From: Bacteroidales bacterium
GTDB lineage: Bacteria; Bacteroidota; Bacteroidia; Bacteroidales; ML635J-15
Direction of reading: 5' to 3'
DNA: 52,704 nt
Assembly: GCA_028702675.1 (NCBI GenBank)
Contig: JAQVOJ010000002.1
Coordinates: 34,293 to 86,996, forward strand
Shown: piece after piece, positions 29,592-38,898 of the stretch
Position numbering within the stretch: position 1 is the first letter of the stretch
How the letters are laid out: every line of letters begins with the position of its first letter
Notes under the pieces: model-generated
Seen by the model: only the letters and a program-made list of their open reading frames with translations
What the model was told of the DNA's origin: nothing
Databases searched by the model: none
Translations under genes and position numbers: made by a program

Positions 29592-29930
29592 ATGAAAATA
29601 GTCAATTACAAAACTCTTGACACAGTAGAAACTCCCCATAAAGTTGATGTTAAAAAACTGTATGATTACGACAATGCTCAAGTAATGCACATAAGCCTAA
29701 AGCCCGGCGAAGCATTAAAACCACATATTACGCCTGTAGATGTTTTCTTTTATATCTTAGAAGGAATTGTAAATGTAAGAGTAGGCAACGAAACGCTCAG
29801 TATTACTGCTGATAATTTGGTAGAAAGCCCTAAGGATATTGTTCATAATCTTAGTAATAATTCCGATAAGCCGGCAAGAATTTTAGTTGTAAAAGCACCA
29901 AAACCAACAAAAAGCACTAGAATCCTGTAG
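29592..29930 (+). CDS. Small cupin-domain protein
   Basis: This 112-residue cytoplasmic protein is a single cupin barrel. Motif 1 is GEALKPHITPVDVFFYILEG and motif 2 is VESPKDIVHNLSN. The first motif keeps one His, but the second His and the Glu of the usual HxH-x3-4-E pattern are replaced, while the His of motif 2 is kept. Metal binding may thus be weak or use other ligands. The family includes enzymes and sensors, and no substrate can be named. The gene is alone between the hairpin at 29442 and the convergent fabH gene. Confidence 0.8.
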   Translation: MKIVNYKTLDTVETPHKVDVKKLYDYDNAQVMHISLKPGEALKPHITPVDVFFYILEGIVNVRVGNETLSITADNLVESPKDIVHNLSNNSDKPARILVVKAPKPTKSTRIL

Positions 29931-29959
29931 CCTTTAATCTGGCGACTAAATCCTGTAAG

Positions 29960-30964
29960 CTATCTCTTTCCGTCATAAGCCCATTTAATATAAGTAGCTC
30001 CCCAAGCAAAACCAGCACCAAAAGTTGAAATTATAAGATTGTCTCCTTTTTTCAATTGGTTTTCGTATCCCCACAAAAGGAGAGGAATTGTTGCGGAGGT
30101 TGTATTCCCATATTTATCAATATTAATCATTACCTTATTTTTATCTTTAATCCCCATCATTCTAGCAGTAGCTTCTATTATTCTCATATTAGCCTGATGC
30201 GGTACAAACCAGTCAAGAGTTTCAGGAGTAAGATTATACTGTTTCATTATTTTAATCGAAACATCAGCCATATTAGAAACAGCAGCCTTAAATACAGGTT
30301 GACCTTCTTGATAAATATAGTGTTGACGACGTAAGATTGTTTCAAAACTAGGAGGATTTAAAGAGCCGCCGGCTAATTGATGTAAATGTTTACGTCCAGA
30401 GCCGTCAACGTGCATTAATGAGTCATGCATTCCATATTCGTCTGTTGTGGGTTCTAGCAATACAGCTCCGGCACCATCTCCGAATATTGGACAAGTTTTT
30501 CGGTCGGAGTAGTCGGTTATCGACGACATTTTATCAGCACCTACAACAATAACTTTTTTACGATTGCCTGTTTCAACAAATTTAGAGGCTGTAATTAATG
30601 AAAAAAGAAAAGAAGAACAACCTGCATTAATATCGTAGCCAAATGCATTTACAATTCCAACTTTATCGCAAATAATATTTGCTGTAGCAGGAAATTGCAT
30701 ATCAGGAGTAACCACCCCACATATTAACATATCAATATCATCAGGCTTACTATTAGTTTTTTCAAGAAGCTGTTTAACGGCTTCTGCTGCCATATCCGAT
30801 GTGGCTTTGTCTTCATCTTTTAATATTCTTCGCTCTTTAATCCCAATACGGCTCATTATCCATTCATCCGAAGTGTCAACCATTTCAGATAATTCTTGAT
30901 TAGTAAGTACATAGTCGGGGACATATCCACCTACACCTGTAATTGAAGCTCTAATTTTTTTCAT
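29960..30964 (-). CDS. fabH: 3-oxoacyl-ACP synthase III (KAS III)
   Basis: FabH condenses acetyl-CoA (or another short acyl-CoA) with malonyl-ACP to start fatty acid synthesis. The 334-residue sequence carries the full catalytic triad: Cys in NAGCSSFLF (~114), His in PHQANMRI (~253) and Asn in YGNTTSA (~285). The C-terminal GAGFAWG motif is intact. It overlaps plsX by 14 bp and ends the yceD-rpmF-plsX-fabH cluster, a gene order conserved widely in bacteria that links lipid synthesis with ribosome supply. Confidence 0.97.
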   Translation of the reverse strand: MKKIRASITGVGGYVPDYVLTNQELSEMVDTSDEWIMSRIGIKERRILKDEDKATSDMAAEAVKQLLEKTNSKPDDIDMLICGVVTPDMQFPATANIICDKVGIVNAFGYDINAGCSSFLFSLITASKFVETGNRKKVIVVGADKMSSITDYSDRKTCPIFGDGAGAVLLEPTTDEYGMHDSLMHVDGSGRKHLHQLAGGSLNPPSFETILRRQHYIYQEGQPVFKAAVSNMADVSIKIMKQYNLTPETLDWFVPHQANMRIIEATARMMGIKDKNKVMINIDKYGNTTSATIPLLLWGYENQLKKGDNLIISTFGAGFAWGATYIKWAYDGKR

Positions 30965-31904
30965 AACGAAACATCTTTTTTATGTTAGCCAATATTGCTG
31001 TGTCATGCAATTTTTTTGTTTGAATAATCATGTTTTTTACGGCAATATCATTACTTATACCATGTCCTATTATCAAATTATGATTAATACCTAAAACAGG
31101 TGTGCCTCCATATAATTCATAGTTAAACTTATTAATAAAACTATTCTCATTACTATTTTGGTATGCTAAGTTAAAAAAAGATTCTGCTTGTTTTAATAAA
31201 ACATTACCGGTAAATCCATCAGTAACTATTACGTCAGCTTTATTAATGTCAAATATTTCATTGCCTTCAATATTTCCGTAAAAATTAAAATCGTTTGAAC
31301 TTTTCATTAATTCAAAAGCTTGTCTTACGATTCTGTTACCTTTAATTTCTTCGGAACCTATGTTGAGTAATCCAACTTTTGGGTTTGGAATGTTATTAAT
31401 CAAATTTGCATATATGCTCCCGATTATTCCAAATTGATATAATTGTTCTGGGGCACAATCAACATTAATTCCTACATCAAGCAGAACATTAAATGAATTA
31501 TTTGTATTTGGAATTAAAGACGAAATGCAAGGGCGAATAATTCCCTCAATAGTTTTAGAAACTTTAGTAGCTCCTACCATAACAGCACCTGAATTACCTG
31601 CACTAGTAAAGCCCTGTATCTCGTTGTTAGTTAATAGTTTAAAGCCTTTAACAATGCTGGAGTCTGTTTTTGTTGTAAAGGCTTTTACAGGGTTTTCGCA
31701 CATTTCTATTACTTCAGAACAATGCTCTATTGAGAAGCAATTTGGTTCTGTTTTGTGTTTTTTTAGTAATTCAGTAATAATATTTTGGGGACCGAATAAT
31801 ACAATTTCGGCAGAGTTTTTTAACTCCTTGTAAGCCAAAATTGCTCCTGAAATTATTTTTTCAGGAGCATAATCTCCGCCCATTACATCTAGGCCAATCC
31901 GCAT
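30951..31904 (-). CDS. plsX: Phosphate acyltransferase PlsX
   Basis: PlsX makes acyl-phosphate from acyl-ACP for the first step of phospholipid synthesis with PlsY and PlsC. The N-terminal signature GLDVMGGDYAPEKI is clear, as are SAGNSGAVM and the downstream VTDGFTGNVLLK. The length of 317 residues is normal. It starts 13 bp after rpmF and overlaps fabH, so translation of the two is probably coupled. Confidence 0.97.
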   Translation of the reverse strand: MRIGLDVMGGDYAPEKIISGAILAYKELKNSAEIVLFGPQNIITELLKKHKTEPNCFSIEHCSEVIEMCENPVKAFTTKTDSSIVKGFKLLTNNEIQGFTSAGNSGAVMVGATKVSKTIEGIIRPCISSLIPNTNNSFNVLLDVGINVDCAPEQLYQFGIIGSIYANLINNIPNPKVGLLNIGSEEIKGNRIVRQAFELMKSSNDFNFYGNIEGNEIFDINKADVIVTDGFTGNVLLKQAESFFNLAYQNSNENSFINKFNYELYGGTPVLGINHNLIIGHGISNDIAVKNMIIQTKKLHDTAILANIKKMFRYEKN

Positions 31905-31917
31905 GGGATATATGTTA

Positions 31918-32103
31918 TTAGAGGCTTACTTCTTTTTCGATAACGAGTTTGCCTCTGTAATGTCCACATTCGGGACATACTCTGTGATACTGAATTGTTG
32001 CACCGCAGTTGCTACATGCAGATAATTGTGGAATTTCTGCCTTGTAATGTGTGCGGCGTTTATCCCTACGCGTTTTCGATGTTTTTCTTTTAGGATGTGC
32101 CAT
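31918..32103 (-). CDS. rpmF: 50S ribosomal protein L32
   Basis: This 61-residue protein has the L32 opening MAHPKRKTSKTRRDKRR and a zinc ribbon formed by C-SNC and C-PEC (CSNC around residue 31 and CPEC around 44). All four Cys are kept, so it is the zinc-binding form. It overlaps the end of yceD by 14 bp. Confidence 0.97.
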   Translation of the reverse strand: MAHPKRKTSKTRRDKRRTHYKAEIPQLSACSNCGATIQYHRVCPECGHYRGKLVIEKEVSL

Positions 32104-32629
32104 TTTCTTTATTTTTTAATTCATTTAATACTTCCCATCGGGGGTCTATTTGTTCTCCCTTTAATTTAAGACCTTCAAGTATTTTGAGCATATTTTTATT
32201 ACAGGTTCGTTTACCATTTGCATCTCTTGGATGTTCGTGTTTCATTGGTAAACTCAAAACTATCAACTCGTTTAGTAATAATGAAATGTTAATTTGATTA
32301 TCGTCTTTACCTAAAATTATGTAATCTTCTAAGGTATCAAATTCTGTTGACGCACCAAATTTAGCATTTATAGTTTCTGAAATTGTTAATTCATGATTGT
32401 ACCAATCTAAACAAATATCGCACTGAATAATAACTGTTCCCGTAATGCTAAAATTAAGTAAAAAGTCATTCGAATCACGAGTAATTACTAATGTAACATC
32501 AAGATTGCCTCCTTTTATTAGTTGTTGCTCAAAATAATCAAAGAACTTATCATCTATTTTTAACTCAAAACTTTCTTGCCCATTCTTAATACTCTGAAAA
32601 GGCAATTCATATTGCGATAAATAATTCAC
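32090..32629 (-). CDS. yceD: YceD family protein (DUF177)
   Basis: The 179-residue protein belongs to the YceD/DUF177 family, which nearly always precedes rpmF and has been linked to 23S rRNA accumulation. The family's paired Cys (QCDICLDWY) and a later Cys (RTCNKNML) are visible. The start codon is GTG at 32629, with no ATG in frame nearby. A -7-like element (TAAATTTG on the minus strand, 32653-32646) lies just upstream, so the lipid/ribosome cluster probably has its own promoter. Confidence 0.9.
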   Translation of the reverse strand: MNYLSQYELPFQSIKNGQESFELKIDDKFFDYFEQQLIKGGNLDVTLVITRDSNDFLLNFSITGTVIIQCDICLDWYNHELTISETINAKFGASTEFDTLEDYIILGKDDNQINISLLLNELIVLSLPMKHEHPRDANGKRTCNKNMLKILEGLKLKGEQIDPRWEVLNELKNKENGTS

Positions 32630-32693
32630 GCTAAAAAATTTCGTGCAAATTTAAAAAAACAATTCAAAACAACGGCTTCTTTTTATGTTTAAA

Positions 32694-33866
32694 TTATCGG
32701 AGTGTATTTTTAAACTGTTTTTTAAGTATTATTCTAAAGGTTGAGCCTTGATTAATCTCAGAGGATTTTAAGAATATCTTACCTCTATGATATTGTTCTA
32801 TTATACGTTTTGATAAACTTAAACCTAAGCCCCACCCTCGTTCTTTTGTTGTAAATCCAGGTTGAAAAATTGTTTTATGTTTAGATTTTGCAATTCCCTT
32901 GCCTGTATCCGAAATATCAATAATTGTATTTTTGATGCTTTCGCTTATGCTAATTGTAATGTTGCCACGTCCTTCCATAGCATCAATTGCATTTTTACAG
33001 ATATTTTCGATTACCCACTCAAAAAGTTCTTGATTTATAGGGACTAAACATTCTTTTTCTATATCAAAATCTAATGTGAAGTTAACTTTTTTGCTTGCCC
33101 TTGCTTTTATGTAATTTACAGAGCTAATAATAATTTCGTGTAAATTGTTTTCTGTTAATACCGGTTCAGAACCAATTTTAGAAAATCGAGCTGTAATTTT
33201 TTCTAAACGTTTAATATCTTTTTGAAGTTCAGAAATTAGTTCGGGATGCTCGTTATTTTCTTTTAGTATTTCTATCCATGCCAATAATGACGAAATGGGT
33301 GTTCCTAACTGATGAGCTGTTTCTTTTGACATTCCTAACCAAACTTGATTTTGTTCTGCTCGTCTGCTAGTGCTAAAGGCAAAATACGAAACAAGTATAA
33401 ACAAGAAAATAATTCCTAATTGTACAATAGGATAATACTGTAGTTGTGTTAATAAATGAGAATCTTTGTAGTAAATTAAATTTTTATTTCCATCATACAG
33501 CTCAATTACAATTGGGTCGTGTCCCTCTTTCATTTTTGCTAATACTTTGGCGGGATATTCGCTTGAATTTGCAATTCGTACAGAATCTAAGTTTCTATGG
33601 GCGAGGATGCTATCGTTTTCGTCAACAAGTATTACAGGAATTGTTGTATTGTTGCGCAATACTTCAAATGGAAAACTTACATCCTGATTAGGATCAATAT
33701 TTGCCAGTTTCTTAGTTGCCTGAGCCCATAGTTCTACTCGTTTACGCTCTTCTTTCGAAAGCTTATCCATCAACTGTCCGGTATAGTATAACGAAGCAGA
33801 ACCTATTACAATTGCTGCAAAGAACAGAATTAATTTCCACCGACGTTTTTGTTGATATATCTTCAC
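32694..33866 (-). CDS. Membrane sensor histidine kinase without an adjacent regulator
   Basis: Two membrane segments (about 10-30 and 145-168) enclose a ~110-residue periplasmic sensor region. The dimerisation helix has the phospho-acceptor His in TAHQLGTPISSL (~182), where HQLGTP replaces the common HELRTP. The ATPase domain has the N box (ENICKNAIDAM), DTGKGIAKS and GWGLGLSLSKRI. The protein starts with GTG at 33866. No response regulator gene is close by, so its partner must be elsewhere. It lies 40 bp after the membrane protein gene and 64 bp before yceD, and may be read from the purD side. Confidence 0.9.
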   Translation of the reverse strand: MKIYQQKRRWKLILFFAAIVIGSASLYYTGQLMDKLSKEERKRVELWAQATKKLANIDPNQDVSFPFEVLRNNTTIPVILVDENDSILAHRNLDSVRIANSSEYPAKVLAKMKEGHDPIVIELYDGNKNLIYYKDSHLLTQLQYYPIVQLGIIFLFILVSYFAFSTSRRAEQNQVWLGMSKETAHQLGTPISSLLAWIEILKENNEHPELISELQKDIKRLEKITARFSKIGSEPVLTENNLHEIIISSVNYIKARASKKVNFTLDFDIEKECLVPINQELFEWVIENICKNAIDAMEGRGNITISISESIKNTIIDISDTGKGIAKSKHKTIFQPGFTTKERGWGLGLSLSKRIIEQYHRGKIFLKSSEINQGSTFRIILKKQFKNTLR

Positions 33867-33906
33867 TTTAATATTTTTGTTTTAACGAAACAAACTTACA
33901 TTTATT

Positions 33907-34908
33907 TCAAAATTCGATGTTAAGATAATTAAACATTTGAATTATTTGGGATGCTATAACATTTATTATTAGTAGATATGAAATAAATTTTCGCATAAAG
34001 CGACTCTTATTATTTACCATAAAAAAAGATAGAATTAAACTGATAGGTATTAGCAAAGTAAAAAATTCATTAATAAAACTATTAATAGGGATAATTAAAC
34101 TAATACTTGATAAAATAAAGAAAATGGATATTACAGATAATTGTTTTCGAGTTACATTCTTCTTTAACGAAGATTCAGAAGCCATAAATAACAGACTAAA
34201 GTATCCGAGCAAAACAATGGGAATATAGCTAATAATATTAATGAAGTTAAATTTTTCAGGATAGTATTTAATTGGAAAAAACCTATTGAAATTATTAAAA
34301 AATAATTGTTCTTTATCAAAAAGGAATAGCACGGCTATAAATAATAGTATTGGTGTTGCTATACCTATAAAGATAGTTAGATATTCTCTGATTTTAAAAG
34401 GTCTTATAATTAGAATAGCTAGCATTAAAAAAATTGTATATGTTATAGCCTGAGTATGAATTAAGCTTGCAAGAGCAACAAAAAATCCTGCATCGAAACA
34501 GTTTGCCAAGACATTAGATTTTTGATAAGTATCAATTATTCGTTTAGTTGCCAATACAATTAGAAGAGTAGATATTAATCCTGGTGTAATTTGTTGACAA
34601 GAGAAGCTCAATCCTGAAAGAGTAATTAATAACACTCCTGGTAGTTGATACGAACCATTGATGATAGCAAGCTTTTGATTTATATGAATAAGATAAACCG
34701 ATAAAATATAAACAATGGCAAATGCAATAGCTTTATTTACATATATATCAAGAGAATTTATATTAAGCGATTTAAACAAAAGAGAATAATGTTTTGAAAT
34801 TATTTCGATTTCGGGAATTGCAAAAAAGCCCGGCAACCAAACAATTATCCCGATAATAAATATTATCAGATAATTTGAAGGATTATTTGTTTTAAGGATA
34901 TTACTCAT
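33907..34908 (-). CDS. Polytopic membrane protein, probably DUF6427 family
   Basis: The 333-residue protein has about nine or ten hydrophobic segments and short loops, with no soluble domain. It resembles the DUF6427 proteins found beside purD in this phylum. I base this on the opening (NPSNYLIIFIIGIIVWLPGF) and the location, so the name is tentative. The stop of purD overlaps its start by 4 bp (ATGA), so the two are translationally coupled. The function is unknown. The topology is like that of glycosyltransferase or lipid-handling membrane proteins, but no active-site residue can be named. Confidence 0.65.
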   Translation of the reverse strand: MSNILKTNNPSNYLIIFIIGIIVWLPGFFAIPEIEIISKHYSLLFKSLNINSLDIYVNKAIAFAIVYILSVYLIHINQKLAIINGSYQLPGVLLITLSGLSFSCQQITPGLISTLLIVLATKRIIDTYQKSNVLANCFDAGFFVALASLIHTQAITYTIFLMLAILIIRPFKIREYLTIFIGIATPILLFIAVLFLFDKEQLFFNNFNRFFPIKYYPEKFNFINIISYIPIVLLGYFSLLFMASESSLKKNVTRKQLSVISIFFILSSISLIIPINSFINEFFTLLIPISLILSFFMVNNKSRFMRKFISYLLIINVIASQIIQMFNYLNIEF

Positions 34909-36176
34909 TTTAAATCAAAGCCAATATCTTTTCGAAAATATACATTTTCGAATTTAATTTTTTGTGCCATCTGATACGATTTTTTTAGCGCATCCTTTAT
35001 GTTATTGCCAAAAGCACTTACAGCAATTACCCTACCGCCGTTAGTTACTATATTATTTCCCGAAAACTTAGTTCCTGCATGAAAAGTAATACAATCTTTA
35101 TCATTATTTGGCAATTCAATAGTTTTGTTTTTCTGGTATGCTTCGGGGTATCCTCCCGATACCAGCATTACTGTTGATACAGTGCGAGGGTCTGTTTCAA
35201 TTTTAATTTCATTTAGCTTTTGATTGCAGCATGCTGTAAATAATTCAATAAAATCTGTTTTAATCCTTGGCAAAACAACTTCCGATTCAGGATCACCCAT
35301 TCTAACATTATACTCAATTACGTATGGATTTCCATCAACATTCATGAGTCCGAAGAAGATAAAACCTTTATAATCAATATTTTCTTTTATTAGCCCTTTT
35401 ATAGTTGGTTTTATAATTCGTTCTTCAACTTTTTCAATAAACTCCTTATCGGCAAATGGTACTGGCGAAACCGCCCCCATGCCTCCTGTGTTTAAGCCTG
35501 TATCATTTTCTCCAATCCTTTTATAATCTTTTGCTTCGGGCAATATGCAATAGTTTTTACCGTCGGTAATTGCAAATACTGAAACTTCAATGCCTTTAAG
35601 AAATTGTTCTATTATTACAGTTTTGCCGGCTATACCGAATTTGCCGTTAAGCATTGATTCAATTTCGTTTTCGGCTTCGTTAATATTATTAAGTATAACA
35701 ACTCCTTTGCCTGCTGCCAGACCGTCTGCTTTTAAAACATAAGGCGGATTTATAGTTTGTAAATATTTTAATCCTTCTTTAATATTATTTTTGGTAAGTT
35801 TAAAATACGATGCTGTTGGGATATTATATCGTAGCATAAATTCTTTAGCAAAGTTTTTGCTCCCTTCTAGCATAGCACCTTGTTTGCCTGGTCCAATTAT
35901 TTTTATATGTTTTAATTCTGATTTGCTTTCAAAATAATCTCTAATACCGTCAACAAGAGGGGCTTCGGGTCCAACTACAATCATGTCAATATAAGAATCA
36001 ATTACAAAATTGGCAACAGCAGCAAAATCTGAAGTATCGATTAGAACATTCTTACCCAAATTGGCAGTACCTGCATTTCCGGGTGTTATAAACAGATTAT
36101 TTAGTTTTGTACTCTGTGATAGTTTGTAGGCTAAAGCATGTTCTCTGCCTCCTGAACCAATAATCAAAATATTCAT
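34905..36176 (-). CDS. purD: Phosphoribosylamine-glycine ligase
   Basis: PurD catalyses the second step of purine synthesis, the ATP-dependent joining of glycine to phosphoribosylamine. The 423-residue ATP-grasp protein shows the N-terminal GSGGREHALAYKL, the ATP-binding LKADGLAAGKGVVI, GGMGAVSP, and the metal-binding EYNVRMGDPESE. All parts are intact. It lies 10 bp after the aspartate kinase gene and overlaps the next gene by 4 bp. Confidence 0.97.
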   Translation of the reverse strand: MNILIIGSGGREHALAYKLSQSTKLNNLFITPGNAGTANLGKNVLIDTSDFAAVANFVIDSYIDMIVVGPEAPLVDGIRDYFESKSELKHIKIIGPGKQGAMLEGSKNFAKEFMLRYNIPTASYFKLTKNNIKEGLKYLQTINPPYVLKADGLAAGKGVVILNNINEAENEIESMLNGKFGIAGKTVIIEQFLKGIEVSVFAITDGKNYCILPEAKDYKRIGENDTGLNTGGMGAVSPVPFADKEFIEKVEERIIKPTIKGLIKENIDYKGFIFFGLMNVDGNPYVIEYNVRMGDPESEVVLPRIKTDFIELFTACCNQKLNEIKIETDPRTVSTVMLVSGGYPEAYQKNKTIELPNNDKDCITFHAGTKFSGNNIVTNGGRVIAVSAFGNNIKDALKKSYQMAQKIKFENVYFRKDIGFDLK

Positions 36177-36186
36177 GTGTTTTCTT

Positions 36187-37431
36187 TTATTCTGTTACCA
36201 TTCTAATTGTTAATCTACTGCGTTGCTCCAGCAGTAAAGTTTTTTCAGCTATCATTTTATCAATAGCTTCATCATTATAATGTCTTATAGTTATAAGTGT
36301 TAAGCCATTATTATATTTTACTGTGTATTCTTTACTCAATTCTTTAATTAAATCTTCAATTTTATTGCTATTATCAATACTTGCAGTAAAACTTATTGCA
36401 GAATTTTGTATCATGTTTACTTTAATTCTATGTTTTGCAAATTGCGAAAATATTTTGCTTATGTTTTCTTCAACAATAAACGAAAAGTCTCGGGGTGAAA
36501 TTGATAATAGTATTTGATTTTCTTTTAAAATGTAAACTGGAATTAATTTAAGTTTATAGTCAATGTTTTTAATTATTGTGCCCTCTTCGTTAGGAGCAAC
36601 AAAAGATTTTACTCGTAGTGGTATGTTCTTGTTTTGTAGTGGTTTAATAGTTTTAGGATGTATTACTTTGGCTCCGAAAAATGATAATTCAATGGCTTCT
36701 TGATAACTTAAAACGTCAATTTTTTCGGCAAACTTGCACCATGCTGGGTCTGCATTCATAATACCTGGTACATCTTTCCATATTACAACTTCTTGTGCGT
36801 CTAACATATAAGCTAAAGCTGCAGCTGTGAAATCGGAACCCTCACGACCAAGTGTTGTGTTTATCCTTTCGTGTGTGCTGCCGATAAAGCCTTGAGTAAT
36901 AATGGGTAACTTATTATTATTAACAAAATCACTTATAAGATATTTTGAGGTATCCCAGTCAATATTTGCTTCTTTATAAATATTGTCAGTTCTTAAAACC
37001 GTTCTAATATCAAGAAAATTAATTATATAATCTTGTCCGTTTAGATATTCATATACAATAGTGCTACTAATTAGTTCGCCAAAAGAGACAATTTGGTCGT
37101 ATTCGTAATCTTTATTAAGCGAAGGATTAGTTTTAAGCTTTCTTTTTAATTCATCGAAATACTTATTTACAGATGCAGGAGTTTTATTGTTGTTGAATAA
37201 AGCAGAGCAAATACTGTCATGAAATGAATAAAGATCATCAAAAGTTTGCCAAATTTTTTCTTTATTTTTTTGTAGATAAAAAACATGTAGTTTTTCAAGT
37301 ATATTCGTTATTTTGTCCATTGCAGAAACAACAACAATAACAGGTGTAGAAGATTTAGTAAGAATATTTTTAAGATTCTTTACGGCTGATGCATTTTTTA
37401 CCGAAGCTCCACCAAATTTATATATCTTCAT
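36187..37431 (-). CDS. Aspartate kinase
   Basis: The enzyme phosphorylates aspartate, the entry step to lysine, threonine, methionine and diaminopimelate. The 414-residue sequence has the amino-acid-kinase opening KFGGASVKNASAV, the substrate motif VSFGELISS, TTLGREGSDFTAA and WKDVPGIMNADP. The C-terminal ~130 residues fit the ACT regulatory domains. There is no fused homoserine dehydrogenase, so it is the monofunctional form (lysC-like). It overlaps the AI-2E transporter gene by 14 bp and precedes purD. Confidence 0.93.
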   Translation of the reverse strand: MKIYKFGGASVKNASAVKNLKNILTKSSTPVIVVVSAMDKITNILEKLHVFYLQKNKEKIWQTFDDLYSFHDSICSALFNNNKTPASVNKYFDELKRKLKTNPSLNKDYEYDQIVSFGELISSTIVYEYLNGQDYIINFLDIRTVLRTDNIYKEANIDWDTSKYLISDFVNNNKLPIITQGFIGSTHERINTTLGREGSDFTAAALAYMLDAQEVVIWKDVPGIMNADPAWCKFAEKIDVLSYQEAIELSFFGAKVIHPKTIKPLQNKNIPLRVKSFVAPNEEGTIIKNIDYKLKLIPVYILKENQILLSISPRDFSFIVEENISKIFSQFAKHRIKVNMIQNSAISFTASIDNSNKIEDLIKELSKEYTVKYNNGLTLITIRHYNDEAIDKMIAEKTLLLEQRSRLTIRMVTE

Positions 37432-38578
37432 TTTTTTGTTTTTTTCTTCGTTTTTCTTGATCTACATTAATGTTTTCGGTAATTTTTTGAACAATTTTTG
37501 CTTGACTAAAGAACTCTTTTGCTATTACTCTTAAAACTGTGTAAGCAGGAATTGCTAACATCATTCCAATTATTCCTGCAATAGAACCTGCAATTATAAT
37601 TACAAGAAAAATTTCTAATGGGTGAGCTTTTACACTTTTAGAATATATTAAAGGTTGAAATAAAATATTGTCGGTTAATTGAGCAGTAAGAAAAACAAGT
37701 ACTATATAAAAGCTCATTGGTAACAGCTCTGCGTAAAAGTCAAGATTAAGATTGGCTGCAAGTGCGAGTATAATTCCTATTGTAGCTCCAATCCATGGAC
37801 CTAGATATGGTATAACATTAAATAATCCGGCAAGTAATCCAATAAGTATAGCTAACGAAAAGTTTAATCCAATAATCATTAAACCGGAACTTATTAAAGT
37901 CATCATAAAAAATATTTCGAGTATTAATCCAATAAAGTACCTTGAAGTAAGTCGTTTAATGCTAATAAGAGCATTTTTGGTTTTTTCTTCGGAGTTTGCA
38001 GGAACCATTGCAAGTACTCCTGTGTCAAAAAGAGTTTGTTCCTTTAGAAAGAAAAATGAAATAAATATTATTGAAAATACAGCCATTAATAAATTGCCGA
38101 GTTTAGAAAAAATATTGCTTACAAGAGTTCCTATATCACCGATGTTTATAAGTGACTGTAATTTATTACTGACAAGCTCCTCAATAGAAAAATCCTCTTC
38201 GCTTACAAGATTATTGTCTATTATAAAAGCATCTATTTGTTTAATGGGTTCGTCAAGACCCGTTGATATTGCGTGTGTGTCTAATTTTTGAAACTCGTTT
38301 ACCTGACTTGCAATAAGCGGAATTAAGAACCTAAAAAAAAGGAATATAACAAACATAAATGTTAAAATTGTAATAAGGGCAGCTAACCATCGTGGAAAAT
38401 GAAATTTTCTATAACGAATTTTAGTCATTAAATTTACAAGTGGTCCACCAATCATGGCAACTACAACTGATATCAATATCCACCCAACAATGTTAGGGAA
38501 AAACATGATAAATAGAATCATAATTATTAAGCCCGCCGAGCCTAATAAATACTTATATATTCCGGATAAACTTTTCAT
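37418..38578 (-). CDS. AI-2E family transporter (PerM-like)
   Basis: This 386-residue inner-membrane protein has the usual seven or eight membrane segments of the AI-2E/PerM family. These lie in an N-terminal group of three, a soluble part (~75-150) and a C-terminal group. Family motifs include FNVIPYLGPWIGA and, near the end, the LEIFLVIIIAGSIAGIIGMMLAIPAY region. Members export varied small solutes or ions, and the substrate here is unknown. It is the first gene of the AI-2E / aspartate kinase / purD operon. Confidence 0.92.
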   Translation of the reverse strand: MKSLSGIYKYLLGSAGLIIMILFIMFFPNIVGWILISVVVAMIGGPLVNLMTKIRYRKFHFPRWLAALITILTFMFVIFLFFRFLIPLIASQVNEFQKLDTHAISTGLDEPIKQIDAFIIDNNLVSEEDFSIEELVSNKLQSLINIGDIGTLVSNIFSKLGNLLMAVFSIIFISFFFLKEQTLFDTGVLAMVPANSEEKTKNALISIKRLTSRYFIGLILEIFFMMTLISSGLMIIGLNFSLAILIGLLAGLFNVIPYLGPWIGATIGIILALAANLNLDFYAELLPMSFYIVLVFLTAQLTDNILFQPLIYSKSVKAHPLEIFLVIIIAGSIAGIIGMMLAIPAYTVLRVIAKEFFSQAKIVQKITENINVDQEKRRKKQKNEDI

Positions 38579-38720
38579 AAGTACGAAAATAGCAATAATC
38601 GTTGAGAGTGCAAGTTAATACAAATAAAATTTCAAATTGTGGTTTCTTATTTAATAGAAACAAAGATATAAGGGGGGTAGATTATTTATTATGCAACTGT
38701 AATAACACAACGGAAGGGTT

Positions 38721-38767
38721 TTTGGCATGGTGTTTTGCATCGAAGAAAAGCAAAAACACATGCCAAA
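38721..38767. repeat. Imperfect inverted repeat in the divergent intergenic region
   Basis: TTTGGCATGGTGTTTTGC (38721-38738) and GCAAAAACACATGCCAAA (38750-38767) can pair along their whole length with one bulged base on each side, around an 11-nt spacer. The region between the AI-2E gene and the LiaF-like gene (38579-38898) holds nothing else apart from the promoter at 38831. The repeat could be an operator, a terminator-like hairpin or the remnant of a small mobile element. Confidence 0.4.
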
Positions 38768-38830
38768 CACACATTTACTTAAAATAATTCTCCATTCGCA
38801 GTATTATTTTCTCTATTCACCGATTTTTGT

Positions 38831-38862
38831 TTTGACAATACTGATAGCGGTATGTACTTTTG
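38831..38862 (+). promoter_or_regulatory. Bacteroidota-type promoter of the LiaF-like / LytS / LytTR operon
   Basis: TTTG at 38831-38834, a 20-bp spacer, and TACTTTTG at 38855-38862 match the Bacteroidota consensus TTTG-N19-21-TAnnTTTG without a mismatch. Transcription should begin near 38868-38870. This falls after the in-frame ATG at 38860 and so supports the ATG at 38899 as the true start of the first gene. Confidence 0.65.
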
Positions 38863-38898
38863 AACATAAATTTTAAAATTAAATTTAAACTTATTGTT

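Noticed and set aside
37752-38291. Plus-strand open frame of 179 codons
   Set aside because: It is antisense to the AI-2E transporter gene. Its hydrophobic and Ile/Ser-rich product mirrors the membrane segments on the other strand.
38602-38787. Plus-strand open frame of 61 codons ahead of the LiaF-like gene
   Set aside because: It covers the inverted repeat at 38721-38767 and lies before the promoter. Composition is unlike a real protein, and no homology is recognisable.
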